This document shows, in pieces, positions 48,137 to 56,899 of a stretch of DNA of 64,000 nt (its first letter is position 1; every line of letters begins with the position of its first letter). Source of the stretch: CAVVFX01 sp963777595. GTDB taxonomy: Bacteria > Acidobacteriota > Terriglobia > Bryobacterales > Bryobacteraceae. The notes under the pieces were generated by a model, which worked only from the letters and a program-made list of their open reading frames with translations, was not told the DNA's origin and did no database searches. The translations under genes were made by a program, and so were the position numbers. The stretch covers positions 1-64,000 of the forward strand of contig CAVZRE010000067.1 of assembly GCA_963777595.1 (NCBI GenBank). Reading direction: 5' to 3'.

Positions 48137-49423
48137 TTGTCATCAATTGCACTGGTCACCGGGACCGAGATTCTCGATTCGCGTGGCAATCCCACCGTCG
48201 AGGCGGAAGTTTTTCTGGCCGATGGCAGCATGGGCCGCGCCGCGGTTCCGTCCGGCGCCTCCACCGGCGAGCATGAAGCGGTCGAGCTGCGCGACGGCGA
48301 CAAGTCGCGCTACCTCGGCAAAGGCGCACCAAGGCCGTCGCCAACATCAACGGCGAGATCGCGAAAGCCCTGCGCGGCCACGACGCCACCGCGCAGGCCA
48401 AGATCGATCGACATCATGATCGAGCTCGACGGCACGCCGAACAAAGGCACATCTGGGCGCGAACGCCATTCTGGCCGTATCGATGGCAGTCGCGCGCGCC
48501 GCCGCCGCATCGCAGCGCACTCCGCTCTATCGCTATCTGGGCGGCGTCGGCGCCAACCTGCTGCCCGTCCCGATGATGAACATCCTCAACGGCGGCGCGC
48601 ATGCCGACAATTCCGTCGATCCGCAGGAGTTCATGATCGTCCCCTACGGCGCGACCAAGTTCTCCGAAGCGCTGCGCATGGGCGCCGAAGTCTTCCACAC
48701 GCTGAAGGGCGTGCTGAAGAAGCGCGGCTACTCCACCGCCGTCGGCGACGAAGGCGGCTTCGCGCCCAATCTGAAGTCGAACGACGAAGCGCTCGAAGTG
48801 GTGCTCGAAGCCATCACCCAGGCCGGCTACAAGCCCGGCGAGCAGATCGGCATCGCGCTCGATCCCGCCGCCAGCGAGTTCTATTCAGAACGGCAAGTAC
48901 GTCTTCAAGAAGTCCGACAAGAGCGAGCGCACCTCCGAACAGATGGTGGAATTCTGGGCCAACTGGGTGCGCCAATATCCCGATCGTTTCGATCGAAGAC
49001 GGCATGGCCGAAGACGATTGGGACGGCTGGAAGCTCATGACCGACACGCTCGGCGACGAAGATCCAGCTGGTCGGCGACGATCTGTTCGTCACCAACACC
49101 GAGCGCCTGGCGCGCGGCATCGAGACGGGCATCGCCAATTCGATTCTGATCAAGGTCAACCAGATCGGCACCCTGACCGAAACGCTGGAAGCCATGCAGA
49201 TGGCGGCCAACGCCGGCTACACGTCGGTCGATTTCGCACCGCTCCGGCGAAACCGAAGACGCGTTCATCGCCGATCTCGCGGTGGCCACCAGCGCCGGCC
49301 AGATCAAGACCGGCTCGGCCAGCCGCACCGATCGCATCGCGAAATACAACCAGTTGCTGCGCATCGAAGAGAAGCTCGGCGCAGCCGCGCAAGTTCGCCG
49401 GCCGGAAGGCGTTCCGCCAGTAA
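48137..49423 (+). CDS. eno: Enolase, heavily frameshifted
   Basis: Start TTG 48137 follows AAGGAG at 48124-48129. Enolase interconverts 2-phosphoglycerate and phosphoenolpyruvate. Motifs: VTGTEILDSRGNPTVEAEVF, AAVPSGASTGEHEAVELRDG, LPVPMMNILNGGAHADNSVD, STAVGDEGGFAPNLKSNDEA, IVSIEDGMAEDDWDGWKLMT and KTGSASRTDRIAKYNQLLRI. I count about eight frame changes (near 48325, 48410, 48450, 48890, 48990, 49065, 49235 and 49390), each resolved by one or two bases. The stop TAA 49421-49423 shares a base with the gpmI start. Confidence 0.95.
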   Translation: MSSIALVTGTEILDSRGNPTVEAEVFLADGSMGRAAVPSGASTGEHEAVELRDGDKSRYLGKGAPRPSPTSTARSRKPCAATTPPRRPRSIDIMIELDGTPNKGTSGRERHSGRIDGSRARRRRIAAHSALSLSGRRRRQPAARPDDEHPQRRRACRQFRRSAGVHDRPLRRDQVLRSAAHGRRSLPHAEGRAEEARLLHRRRRRRRLRAQSEVERRSARSGARSHHPGRLQARRADRHRARSRRQRVLFRTASTSSRSPTRASAPPNRWWNSGPTGCANIPIVSIEDGMAEDDWDGWKLMTDTLGDEDPAGRRRSVRHQHRAPGARHRDGHRQFDSDQGQPDRHPDRNAGSHADGGQRRLHVGRFRTAPAKPKTRSSPISRWPPAPARSRPARPAAPIASRNTTSCCASKRSSAQPRKFAGRKAFRQ

Positions 49424-50968
49424 TGGCACGCCCGAAGCCTCTGATTCTGACGATTCTCGATGGCTGGGGCTTTTCCCCGGCCATCGAGGGCAATGCCATC
49501 GCCGCGGCGCACAAGCCGACTTACGACATGCTGCTGCGCGAATTTCCCGAACACGCTGGTCCACACCTCCGGTCCTTCCGTCGGGCTTGCCCGAAGGGCA
49601 GATGGGCAACAGCGAAGTCGGGCACCTGAACATCGGCGCGGGGCGCGTCGTCCATATGGACGTGACGCGCATCGATCTGATGATCGCAGGACGGCGAGTT
49701 CTTCAACAATCCGATCTTGCTGAATGCGATGAAGCACGCCCGCACGCACCGGCTGCATCTGCATGGGCCTGTGCAGCGACGGCGGCGTGCACTCGCTGCT
49801 GACGCATCTCTACGCGCTGCTGAAGATGGCGAAGCAGCAAGGCGTCGAGCAGGTCTTCGTGCATTGCTTCATGGACGGCCGCGATACGCCGCCCCAGAGC
49901 GGCGCGGGCTTCATCCAGCAGATCCAGCAGCAGATGAACGACGATCGGCGTCGGCAAGATCGCGTCGGTCTCCGGCCGCTATTACGCCATGGATCGCGAC
50001 AAGCGCTGGGACGCATCGAGCGGGCTTTCGACGCCATGGTGCTCGGCAACGGCGAGAAGGCGACCGATCCCGTCGACGCCGATGAAGCGCTCCTACGAGA
50101 AGGGCGTCACCGACGAATTCATCGAGCCGGTCACCATCGTCGACGAGCCGCAACGAGCCGGTCGGACTGATTCGCGACGACGAGCCGTGCATCTTCTTCA
50201 ACTACCGCGCCGACCGCGGCCGCGAGATGACCGAGGCGCTGACCAGCACCACGCTGGAGCAGCCCGTCGCGATCGCAAGACGCCGAAGAACTTGCACTAC
50301 GTCACCATGACGCAGTACGACAAGAAGTTCACCGTGCCGTTCGTGCTGCCGCAAGGAGACGGTCAACAACATCCTGGCCAACGTCATGGCGCAGTTGAAC
50401 TGGAAGAATCTGCGCGTGGCCGAGACCGAGAAGTACGCGCACGTCACTTACTTCTTCAACGGCGGCAACGAGAAGCCCTTCGCCGGCGAAGAGCGCGAGA
50501 TGGTGCCGTCGCCGAAGGTCGCGACTTACGATCTGAAGCCGGAGATGAGCGCGGAAGGCGTCGCGGAAGTGGTCGTGAAGGCCATCGAATAAGCGCGATT
50601 TCGACGTGATCGTGATGAACTTCGCCAACGCCGATATGGTGGGCCATTCGGGCAAGATGGAGCCGACGGTGCGCGCCGTGGAAGCCGTCGACGCGTGCCT
50701 GGGCCGGATCTGGCAAGCGCTGAAGCGCAAGAACGGACGCTGGATCATCACCGCCGATCACGGCAATGCCGAGATGATGATCGACCCGGTGACCAAGGGT
50801 CCGCACACTTATCACACCACCAATCCGGTGCCGTTCATCCTGGTGGACGACAGCCGGGCCAAGTTGCGTCCAGGAGGCGCGCTCCGTGACATCGCCCCAA
50901 CTGTTCTTGGAGTGCTCGGGGAAAAGCAGCCGTCCGACATGACCGGCGTCGATCTCCGCGTTTTGTGA
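49423..50968 (+). CDS. gpmI: 2,3-bisphosphoglycerate-independent phosphoglycerate mutase, heavily frameshifted
   Basis: Start ATG 49423 overlaps the eno stop (TAATG). The alkaline phosphatase-fold enzyme interconverts 3- and 2-phosphoglycerate, the step before enolase. Motifs: ILTILDGWGFSPAIEGNAIA, the nucleophile Ser in GQMGNSEVGHLNIGAGRVV, FVHCFMDGRDTPPQSGAGFI, CIFFNYRADRGREMTEAL, VMNFANADMVGHSGKMEPTV and IITADHGNAEMMIDPVTKGP. About seven frame changes occur (near 49550, 49600, 49690, 49945, 50150, 50355 and 50590). About 515 aa, normal length. Sharing an operon with eno couples two glycolytic steps. Confidence 0.94.
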
Positions 50969-51021
50969 CGCTTTGAGTCGGTTAGTCGTAACACAGACTT
51001 CGGTTTTGTTCCTCTCTCCGG

Positions 51022-51052
51022 CGGCAGACCATTATTAGTCAATGGTCTGCCG
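51022..51052. terminator. 12-bp perfect hairpin between convergent genes
   Basis: CGGCAGACCATT and AATGGTCTGCCG pair perfectly around a 7-base loop, midway between the gpmI stop (50968) and the end of the minus-strand dehydrogenase gene (51068). It is well placed to end transcription from both sides, although neither side has a strong T-run. Confidence 0.6.
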
Positions 51053-51067
51053 GCTGCGGAGCAGTCG

Positions 51068-52234
51068 TTACCGGTACGAAACCCGCCAGATCACCTTCCC
51101 GCCGTCATCGGAGATCAGCAGGCTGCCGTCCTGCAACTGCAGCAGTCCCACCGGACGCCCCCAAACTTCTTTCTGGCCCGGACCGAGCATCCATCCCGTC
51201 GCAAAATCGCTTACCGGACCCGACGGCTTGCCATCCTTGAACGGCACGTAGGATATGGAATACCCCACCCGGTCCGCCCGGTTGGAAGACCCGTGATTCG
51301 CCAAAAACGCACCGCCGCGATACTTCGCCGGAAACTGCTTCCCCGTATAGAACAAAAAGTCGAGTACCGCGCAATGTGGTTCCAGCCGGATATCCGGCGT
51401 GATCGTGCTCGCCACCAGGTCCTTGCGCCGTTCGTTCTCCGGAACCCTCGGCTCCTCGTGCGGACCCAGATACGCATAGGGCCATCCATAAAACCCGCCT
51501 CGCTTCAGACTCGTGAAGAAATCCGCCACCAGGCCGTCGCCCAGCCCGTCCCGCTCCTCCACTGTGGCCCATAGCTGTTCGGTGCCCGGATAGAATCGCA
51601 GGCCCACCGTATTGCGCAAGCCGGTCGCATAAACCTCGTGCCCGGACCCATCCGGATTGTACCGGTGAACCGCTGCCCGCATCTCGGGATCACCCGTCAC
51701 CAGATTCGCCGACGACCCTATGGTCAGGTACATCTTGCCGTGGCGTTCGTCGAACAGAATGGTGCGCGTCACGTGCCCCTTGACGAAGCCTGCCATCGAT
51801 ACGACCTCCTCGCCAGGGCCTGCCGTCAACGCCTTCGAATCATACTGATAGCGTTTCAGCGACGCCGGCTCGGCGACATAAAGAAAGTCTTTCCACAATC
51901 CAAGGCCGTAGGGACGGTCGAGCCCGCTGATCAGCGTCTTCTTCGCGCCGTCCTTGAGCACGACCACTGATCCGTTGGGAATGCTGTCGCTGACCAGCAC
52001 TTCTCCTCCCCTGCCCTCTACCATGAACCGCGGCCTCTGAAACCCGCTCGCATACTCTTCCACCACGAATCCAGGGGGAACTTTTACCTTGCCGTCTTCC
52101 GGCCGCGGGATGATCTTCGGACCGTTGCTGACGGCGGGGGTCGCGAACGGCGCGGGGAGCGCGGCACTATCTGGCGTCGGAGATTGCGCCCGCGCAACCG
52201 CGCCGAGCAACATGAGAACAAAAGTTGTGTTCAT
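51068..52234 (-). CDS. Secreted PQQ-type sugar dehydrogenase (glucose/sorbosone dehydrogenase fold)
   Basis: An intact 388-aa protein with a signal peptide (MNTTFVLMLLGAVARAQ). The beta-propeller of GSDH-type enzymes is indicated by VPPGFVVEEYASGFQRPRFM, GRGGEVLVSDSIPNGSVVVL, LTIGSSANLVTGDPEMRAAV, RYNPDGSGHEVYATGLRNTV and GFYGWPYAYLGPHEEPRVPE. Such enzymes oxidise aldoses or sorbosone in the periplasm with PQQ; the exact substrate is unknown. No PQQ synthesis gene is in the window. Confidence 0.85.
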   Translation of the reverse strand: MNTTFVLMLLGAVARAQSPTPDSAALPAPFATPAVSNGPKIIPRPEDGKVKVPPGFVVEEYASGFQRPRFMVEGRGGEVLVSDSIPNGSVVVLKDGAKKTLISGLDRPYGLGLWKDFLYVAEPASLKRYQYDSKALTAGPGEEVVSMAGFVKGHVTRTILFDERHGKMYLTIGSSANLVTGDPEMRAAVHRYNPDGSGHEVYATGLRNTVGLRFYPGTEQLWATVEERDGLGDGLVADFFTSLKRGGFYGWPYAYLGPHEEPRVPENERRKDLVASTITPDIRLEPHCAVLDFLFYTGKQFPAKYRGGAFLANHGSSNRADRVGYSISYVPFKDGKPSGPVSDFATGWMLGPGQKEVWGRPVGLLQLQDGSLLISDDGGKVIWRVSYR

Positions 52235-52280
52235 GAGGTACGGGTACTTATTTTACAGGGAATTTCGCCAGGGCATCGAC

Positions 52281-52319
52281 AAGGATAGGTTAAAAGGATA
52301 TAGTCTAACCAAAAGGATA
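52281..52319. repeat. Three AAGGATA repeats with an inverted repeat
   Basis: AAGGATA occurs at 52281-52287, 52294-52300 and 52313-52319. Between them GGTTA (52288-52292) and TAACC (52306-52310) form a short inverted repeat. The cluster lies in the 215-base divergent region between the sugar dehydrogenase and the LuxR-type gene, and may hold regulator sites. Apart from these repeats I see nothing in the gap. Confidence 0.35.
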
Positions 52320-52449
52320 GGGGTTTCTACTCCCATTGGTAAATACGAAAACGTAAACTTATGAAAGAAAGAGCCGAATCCGTCGACCGCAAAATGGCCC
52401 CTCAAATGTAAGCAGACTCGGAGTAGCCAAAGGAAAGGAATCCGAATAT

Positions 52450-52806
52450 ATGGCTCGAGTATTTCCGCTAAAGCTGCAGGGCGGGGCAATTCCGGCGCCG
52501 AAACCCGTCAATAACCACCTCGGTGCTTCCCTTCTTCCCGAGGACTTATGGTCGAAGCTGCAAACTCTACTCCGGCTTTCCGCCTGGGAGTTGCAGATTG
52601 TCCAAAGAATCTTCGCGGAGCAGGAACAGGAAGGCATCGCGCAAGCTCTCGGCGTTTCCCAGGAAAATGTGAACCGGGCAACCCAGCGGATCTACATCAA
52701 GCTCCGGATCGGCAGCCGCAAAGAACTCAGATCGAGAGTGAGATCGGAATGCCTGAAGTTTGCCCTGGCTGAAGTTCAGAACGTGAAATCCTACCGCGCC
52801 AGTTAA
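52450..52806 (+). CDS. Small LuxR-type helix-turn-helix protein
   Basis: An intact 118-aa protein. The C-terminal two-thirds fit a GerE/LuxR DNA-binding domain: LRLSAWELQIVQRIFAEQEQ, then EGIAQALGVSQENVNRATQR and IYIKLRIGSRKELRSRV, the recognition helix lying in SQENVNRATQRIYIKL. It has no receiver or autoinducer domain; the first 45 residues are low in structure and proline-rich. Single-domain LuxR proteins usually act as local regulators. Its stop codon shares the TTAA palindrome with the stop of the convergent membrane gene. Confidence 0.75.
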   Translation: MARVFPLKLQGGAIPAPKPVNNHLGASLLPEDLWSKLQTLLRLSAWELQIVQRIFAEQEQEGIAQALGVSQENVNRATQRIYIKLRIGSRKELRSRVRSECLKFALAEVQNVKSYRAS

Positions 52807-53366
52807 GGGGACGTGGTTGCCTGACGCGCCCGGATCCACCCTTTCATCGCCAATAGCATCGCTACCAGCAAACTTACCCCGTATGCGGTGAATTTTATGG
52901 AAGTCAGTCCTGCGGCGATCACCGCCAGCACTGAATGCTGCGCCGGATACGCCATCAGTAACGAGGTCTCCGTAAGATTCTCGGCGTAGTCCGACCCTCC
53001 CGCGAGGAGTCCCAACCAGCTCAATCTTCGAACCCGCGAGAAAGATCCGAAGGCCATGCTTGCCGCACGATCGATCGCATCGGTCAGAAACGCGCTGAAG
53101 AGGAACGGCAAAATCAGGTCTACCGTCCAGATCAACATCAGATAGTAATGCCTCCCGGCCTGTCCCATTTCGTCGAGCATCCGGTAGGTGGTCCCGGCCG
53201 AACGCGCCGGGACCATATCCAGCAACCTGGTGCCATGAGTCACCACCATCATCCACGGGATACTGAGCGGAAAATGCAGAGTATTCTCGGCGACGGCGCC
53301 GCAGATTGCGGCAGCCGCTTTTAAGCCGAGAGGAATGACAGTTTTCTGCGGTTCCTGAACACTCAC
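52803..53366 (-). CDS. Hypothetical membrane protein, 187 aa
   Basis: The start GTG 53366 directly follows the stop of the HbpS-like gene, so they form an operon. At least four hydrophobic segments are visible (around LGLKAAAAICGAVAENTLHF, YLMLIWTVDLILPFLFSAFL, LSWLGLLAGG and AVIAAGLTSIKFTAYGVSLL). LDMVPARSAGTTYRMLDEMG and GGSDYAENLTETSLLMAYP are striking polar loops. I do not recognise the family. It converges on the LuxR-type gene with overlapping stop codons. Confidence 0.6.
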   Translation of the reverse strand: MSVQEPQKTVIPLGLKAAAAICGAVAENTLHFPLSIPWMMVVTHGTRLLDMVPARSAGTTYRMLDEMGQAGRHYYLMLIWTVDLILPFLFSAFLTDAIDRAASMAFGSFSRVRRLSWLGLLAGGSDYAENLTETSLLMAYPAQHSVLAVIAAGLTSIKFTAYGVSLLVAMLLAMKGWIRARQATTSP

Positions 53367-54203
53367 TCAGGGCTGGACCGCGGGCAGGCTGGAAGGGAGG
53401 GCCGTGTTGATGCACTTGGGGTGTCCAAACCCTCCGGTGCTAATTCCCGTGCCTCCGTTGGGATTTTCGGTGATGTCATAAACAATGTTGTCCGGACGCG
53501 CAGTATCGCCCGAGACACCTCCGACGCCGGACAAATGATCCAAATTCAAATTATGGCGGACTCGCCATGAAACTCCGTGGTCCCGGCAAGAAGTATCTCC
53601 GCTCACGCCGACTGCGCCCAGGATTACCTTGCCCGGCCCGTATAGCGCCAGTCCACCGCCAAATACATTAACGCCGCCGATTTTATTGCCGACCATCGGA
53701 TCGCTCGCCGTCCCGTAAATGGCTGATGGCGCTTTGTACACGACGCTCGTATCCACGGGATTGCTCGCTTGCAAGCCGAACAGGCTCCCGCCTGGCTGCA
53801 CCGCGGAATAGAGATTCGCGGTAGACAGAGCCAAACCGTTGGCTTGGCCGGTGCCGCCGCTGCTGGACGTAGAGTCCAGACTGAAAGCGTTGGCGGTGTT
53901 CGCTTTTTGCGCTGAAATGGCCCGGCTTCCGGGCCACTGCGCGCCACGATTGACTCCCGAGAATGCCACTGCGCAAACAATACCGTCACGGTCCACAATT
54001 GTGGCCCACATCTGGTTATTCAATCCACTGGTGTCGGCGGACGTGGCACTTGCCAAAGCAGCCTGCAAAGTGGTGTAGCTCGGAAGGTTTTGGCACCCGT
54101 TCGCACCCGCTGTAAAAGCGCTCTGTGCCCATATCAGATTCACCGGAAACAGCAGCCCGGCGAATGCAATCGCCCTTCCCGAAACAAATCGACTTAGAAC
54201 CAT
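53367..54203 (-). CDS. Secreted HbpS/GlcG-like heme-binding domain protein
   Basis: ATG 54203 begins a signal peptide (MVLSRFVSGRAIAFAGLLFP) and has GAGGTG seven bases upstream; the longer frame to 54239 is less likely. The mature part resembles the HbpS/GlcG (DUF336) fold: SYTTLQAALASATSADTSGL, QMWATIVDRDGIVCAVAFSG, GSRAISAQKANTANAFSLDS and NKIGGVNVFGGGLALYGPGK with VILGAVGVSGDTSCRDHGVS. Members bind heme, cobalamin or small acids extracytoplasmically. The C-terminus (about 230-278) extends beyond the domain. It is followed without gap by the membrane protein gene. Confidence 0.75.
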   Translation of the reverse strand: MVLSRFVSGRAIAFAGLLFPVNLIWAQSAFTAGANGCQNLPSYTTLQAALASATSADTSGLNNQMWATIVDRDGIVCAVAFSGVNRGAQWPGSRAISAQKANTANAFSLDSTSSSGGTGQANGLALSTANLYSAVQPGGSLFGLQASNPVDTSVVYKAPSAIYGTASDPMVGNKIGGVNVFGGGLALYGPGKVILGAVGVSGDTSCRDHGVSWRVRHNLNLDHLSGVGGVSGDTARPDNIVYDITENPNGGTGISTGGFGHPKCINTALPSSLPAVQP

Positions 54204-54301
54204 TCTTTTCACCTCTTCTTTGATCTGGCCACACGCCATCTGCGATGGCCACGTGGATTATATCTCACGTCGTCCAGCAAATGTAGACCGGGCTTGCTAG
54301 T

Positions 54302-54679
54302 TTATTTTGCCTTCTTGAGTTCCACCACCATCACCTCGATCGGCTTATCGCCCTCATTGGCATCGGCGTGCCGCTTCTTCCCCTGTTCGCCGGACAACCA
54401 GTACGCTTTGCCCGTCTCCCATTGATGCAACTCCGACGGCCCTGTCTCATTGACAACCTTCATCGTTCCACCCGACAGCGCGATGATGACTCGCGGATGA
54501 TCGTGCGTATGCATGGTGAGCGGAACCTTCGGATTGACGATCGCTTTCCAGACTTTCACGTCGTCGTTTTCGAACTGCGGGATCCGCTGGACCTGGCTGG
54601 ACTGTTGAGAAGTCAGCGTACCAAACGGCGCCAGAATCACCGCCAATACAATTGCGGCCCGGTTGAGCGAAGTTTTCAT
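54302..54679 (-). CDS. Secreted cupin-domain protein
   Basis: ATG 54679 starts a signal peptide (MKTSLNRAAIVLAVILAPFG), so the longer open frame is ignored. The mature 100 residues are a single cupin: VWKAIVNPKVPLTMHTHDHP carries the metal-binding HTHDH, followed by VIIALSGGTMKVVNETGPSE, WETGKAYWLSGEQGKKRHAD and IEVMVVELKK. It is related to small cupins found beside sugar-oxidising enzymes. Function is unknown. It lies downstream of and on the same strand as the enolase-superfamily gene, separated by about 330 bases. Confidence 0.7.
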   Translation of the reverse strand: MKTSLNRAAIVLAVILAPFGTLTSQQSSQVQRIPQFENDDVKVWKAIVNPKVPLTMHTHDHPRVIIALSGGTMKVVNETGPSELHQWETGKAYWLSGEQGKKRHADANEGDKPIEVMVVELKKAK

Positions 54680-54807
54680 GAGAACCACTCTAGCAGCCCT
54701 CCAACGGCCAGGAGCAGGCGAAAACGCTACTCCACAAAGAAGAATCAATGGCGTGCAAGCCCTGTAGAGTAGGCCTTTGGCCTGCGTAGCTCCGTCGAAG
54801 ACCCTGA

Positions 54808-55002
54808 TCATACCCGTCGTTCGGGATATCGGCGGTTCTGCCGTTCGATTACGAGCATTTCGCAAGAAATCAAATCGTAAAAACGTATATTGACTTTCGC
54901 TTTCAGGCGGTCGATCGAGTAATCGGAACTATCCGTGAAAGATCCCTGGTCACCGACGCTGCGGCGTAAGGTCCCATCGCGCAAACAATCCCAAAAACGC
55001 AT
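54808..55002 (-). CDS. Short ORF after the enolase-superfamily gene
   Basis: A 64-codon frame starts at ATG 55002, eight bases after the stop of the upstream gene (55010), and ends at 54808. Its peptide is mildly basic (RRSVGDQGSFTDSSDYSIDR, then LKAKVNIRFYDLISCEMLVI) with a C-terminal RQNRRYPERRV. The ribosome site is poor and I recognise no family. It could be a small co-transcribed protein or chance; the rest of 54680-55010 shows no other gene. Confidence 0.25.
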   Translation of the reverse strand: MRFWDCLRDGTLRRSVGDQGSFTDSSDYSIDRLKAKVNIRFYDLISCEMLVIERQNRRYPERRV

Positions 55003-55009
55003 GGGCGCA

Positions 55010-56140
55010 TTACCCGAACCGAGTGCCCGTATGACGTTCCACCCTATCAAGATCGATCGTGATGCCAAGCCCCGGTTGATCCGGTATCGCCAACATCCCA
55101 TCCTCATCCAACTGCCACCCGCCGTCGCGAAGATCGTCGATAAAAGGCGACCCGGCAAGGTACTCCACCATGTCAGTGCGCGGAAAAGCGGCCGCGAGCT
55201 GCAGGTCCGCGGCAAGACCCAAAGCGGTATTCCATCCATGCGGAATGAATCGCACGCCGCATTCATCGGCCATCCACGCGATGCGCCTCTCCTCGCTGAT
55301 GCCGCCCACCTTAGTGACATCCGGCTGCACAATGTCAAACGCTCCCGCACGTAGCCAAGGCGCGAACGACTGCCGCCGCGTCAGGACTTCGCCGCCCGCA
55401 ATCGGGACCGGTGAATTGCGTCGCAACAGCACGAAGTCGTCGAGATCGTCCGGACGCAGCGGCTCCTCAAACCAGTACACGTCGTAGTTTGCCAGCATGT
55501 GCGCCGTCCGGATGGCCCACTTGTAGTCCCCCGGCCAGAACGCGTCGCTGCCGCCGGGATCGACCATGAGGCGCGCCTCCGGCCCCACCGCTTCCCGTGC
55601 CGCTTTCACGATCGCCTCGTCCTGCTGGTAGCTTCCGCGGCGTCCGAATGGACCCCAGCCGATCTTGAAGGCGCGAAAACCCTGCTCGCGAATTTCCCGC
55701 AAACGCTTCGCTAGCGGATATGGCTGATCCATCAGGATGGATGCGTAAGGCATCACCCGTTCGCGATAGCGGCCGCCCAGCAAACGGCTGACCGGCTGAC
55801 CCGTGGCTTGCCCCAGAATGTCCCATAAGGCAATATCGATCCCGCTGATGGCATGCGTGATCGACCCTCCGCGACCCATCCAGAAGGTGTTGGCATGCAA
55901 TTTCTCGCTGACGCGCTCGGGCTCCAGCGGATTCTCCCCCGCGTAAAGCGGTTCGAGCAGTGCCAAGGCTGCGCATACCAGAGCATCGTTGCTGAAGACC
56001 GAGCCCCAACCCGTTAAACCTTCGTCCGTCTGAACGGCAACTAGCGTGTGCACGCAATCGGTTGGCTTGATTTCATTGGACCAGCCGCCCTCCGGCGTTG
56101 CGCCCCGCAACCCCGCAGCCTTGATTTGTTTGATTTTCAT
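55010..56140 (-). CDS. Mandelate racemase/muconate lactonizing enzyme family protein
   Basis: An intact protein of about 376 aa starting at ATG 56140 (MKIKQIKAAGLRG). It belongs to the enolase superfamily: catalytic Lys region FRAFKIGWGPFGRRGSYQQD, metal ligands Asp in RLMVDPGGSDAFW, Glu in YWFEEPLRPDDLDD and Glu in PIAGGEVLTRRQSF, then FDIVQPDVTKVGGISEERRI and the catalytic His in RFIPHGWNTALGLA. The combination (K, D, E, E, H) is that of MR-subgroup sugar-acid dehydratases or racemases. The substrate is not determined. Its start overlaps the stop of a short upstream reading frame. Confidence 0.88.
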   Translation of the reverse strand: MKIKQIKAAGLRGATPEGGWSNEIKPTDCVHTLVAVQTDEGLTGWGSVFSNDALVCAALALLEPLYAGENPLEPERVSEKLHANTFWMGRGGSITHAISGIDIALWDILGQATGQPVSRLLGGRYRERVMPYASILMDQPYPLAKRLREIREQGFRAFKIGWGPFGRRGSYQQDEAIVKAAREAVGPEARLMVDPGGSDAFWPGDYKWAIRTAHMLANYDVYWFEEPLRPDDLDDFVLLRRNSPVPIAGGEVLTRRQSFAPWLRAGAFDIVQPDVTKVGGISEERRIAWMADECGVRFIPHGWNTALGLAADLQLAAAFPRTDMVEYLAGSPFIDDLRDGGWQLDEDGMLAIPDQPGLGITIDLDRVERHTGTRFG

Positions 56141-56259
56141 AGAGCAATTCCCGATTGCCGGTAGCAGATTACCGTCGCGCCGCTGTCTGTTTTGCACTGG
56201 GTCAGCCTCAACTCCTGCTGCGCTTCATCCAAATGCCGCGTCTCCCCGAGGACCATCAT
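56137..56259 (-). pseudogene. Possible TPR-like C-terminal remnant coupled to the enolase-superfamily gene
   Basis: On the minus strand, ATG 56259 begins MMVLGETRHLDEAQQELRLT, which has the length and pattern of a tetratricopeptide helix pair (gly at turn, then EAQ.EL). It runs for 40 residues to a TGA overlapping the ATG of the next gene (ATGA). Just upstream, in the same frame, the reading EALTRYN stops at TAG, and no intact protein is seen. It may be the tail of a degenerate TPR gene. The remainder of 56260-56440 holds nothing I can name. Confidence 0.3.
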
Positions 56260-56440
56260 CTAGTTGTACCGCGTGAGCGCCTCGCCTGGCCGCAACCGGA
56301 GGGCAATAACGTCAACTCTGTGAATGCGTTGCCTTTAGTCGTCTGCCCGGTTGCGCAGCAACGCTGACAGTCTCCCTAAGTAATACCTCCTTGGAGCAAT
56401 TTCAAATCCCTTAGCCATCTGGTACTTTAAAGTCGCACCA

Positions 56441-56854
56441 ATGAGGATTACCCTCCTGGCCTGCGCCTTGATCGCCTCACTCATGGGATTCAGCCAGGCC
56501 TCTACGGCTGCAACACCGACCAGCTCCAGTACCACCAAGAAAGCCCCTCCCCGCGGACTTCCCGACGCTGTTCTGGAACGCAACATTAAAACCAAGCTCG
56601 CTAAATCCAAAATAGGCGCCGATAAATTTACCATCAAAGTACAAAATGGCGTCGCCTATTGGGAAGGCAAGACCGACGTGATCCAACACAAAGGCGCCGC
56701 GACTCGAATGGCACGCACCGCTGGAGTCGCCGCCGTGGTCAATAACATCCAGATCAGCGATGCGGCCAGGAGAAAGGCGGCCCACAACCTCTCCGGCACG
56801 ACGCCCCGCGCGCTGGTGAAGCACCCCGACACCGCCATGCCCCAGTCGAAATAG
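56441..56854 (+). CDS. Secreted BON-domain protein
   Basis: A 137-aa protein with a signal peptide (MRITLLACALIASLMGFSQA) and a Ser/Thr/Pro-rich linker. The BON domain (about 43-105) reads LPDAVLERNIKTKLAKSKIG, FTIKVQNGVAYWEGKTDVIQ and RMARTAGVAAVVNNIQISDA, with the usual Gly at the turn before GVAAVVN. BON domains bind phospholipids or link envelope parts. A basic tail follows. It is separated by 45 bases from the downstream prolyl isomerase on the same strand, so the two may be co-transcribed. Confidence 0.85.
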   Translation: MRITLLACALIASLMGFSQASTAATPTSSSTTKKAPPRGLPDAVLERNIKTKLAKSKIGADKFTIKVQNGVAYWEGKTDVIQHKGAATRMARTAGVAAVVNNIQISDAARRKAAHNLSGTTPRALVKHPDTAMPQSK

Positions 56855-56899
56855 CCTTCATGTTACGCTGGAATTTCCGAGTCCGGAGAAATTTCCCTC

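Noticed and set aside
48137..50968. Programmed ribosomal frameshifting in eno and gpmI
   Set aside because: There are too many shifts, in both directions, without slippery heptamers or a common structure; consensus error explains them better.
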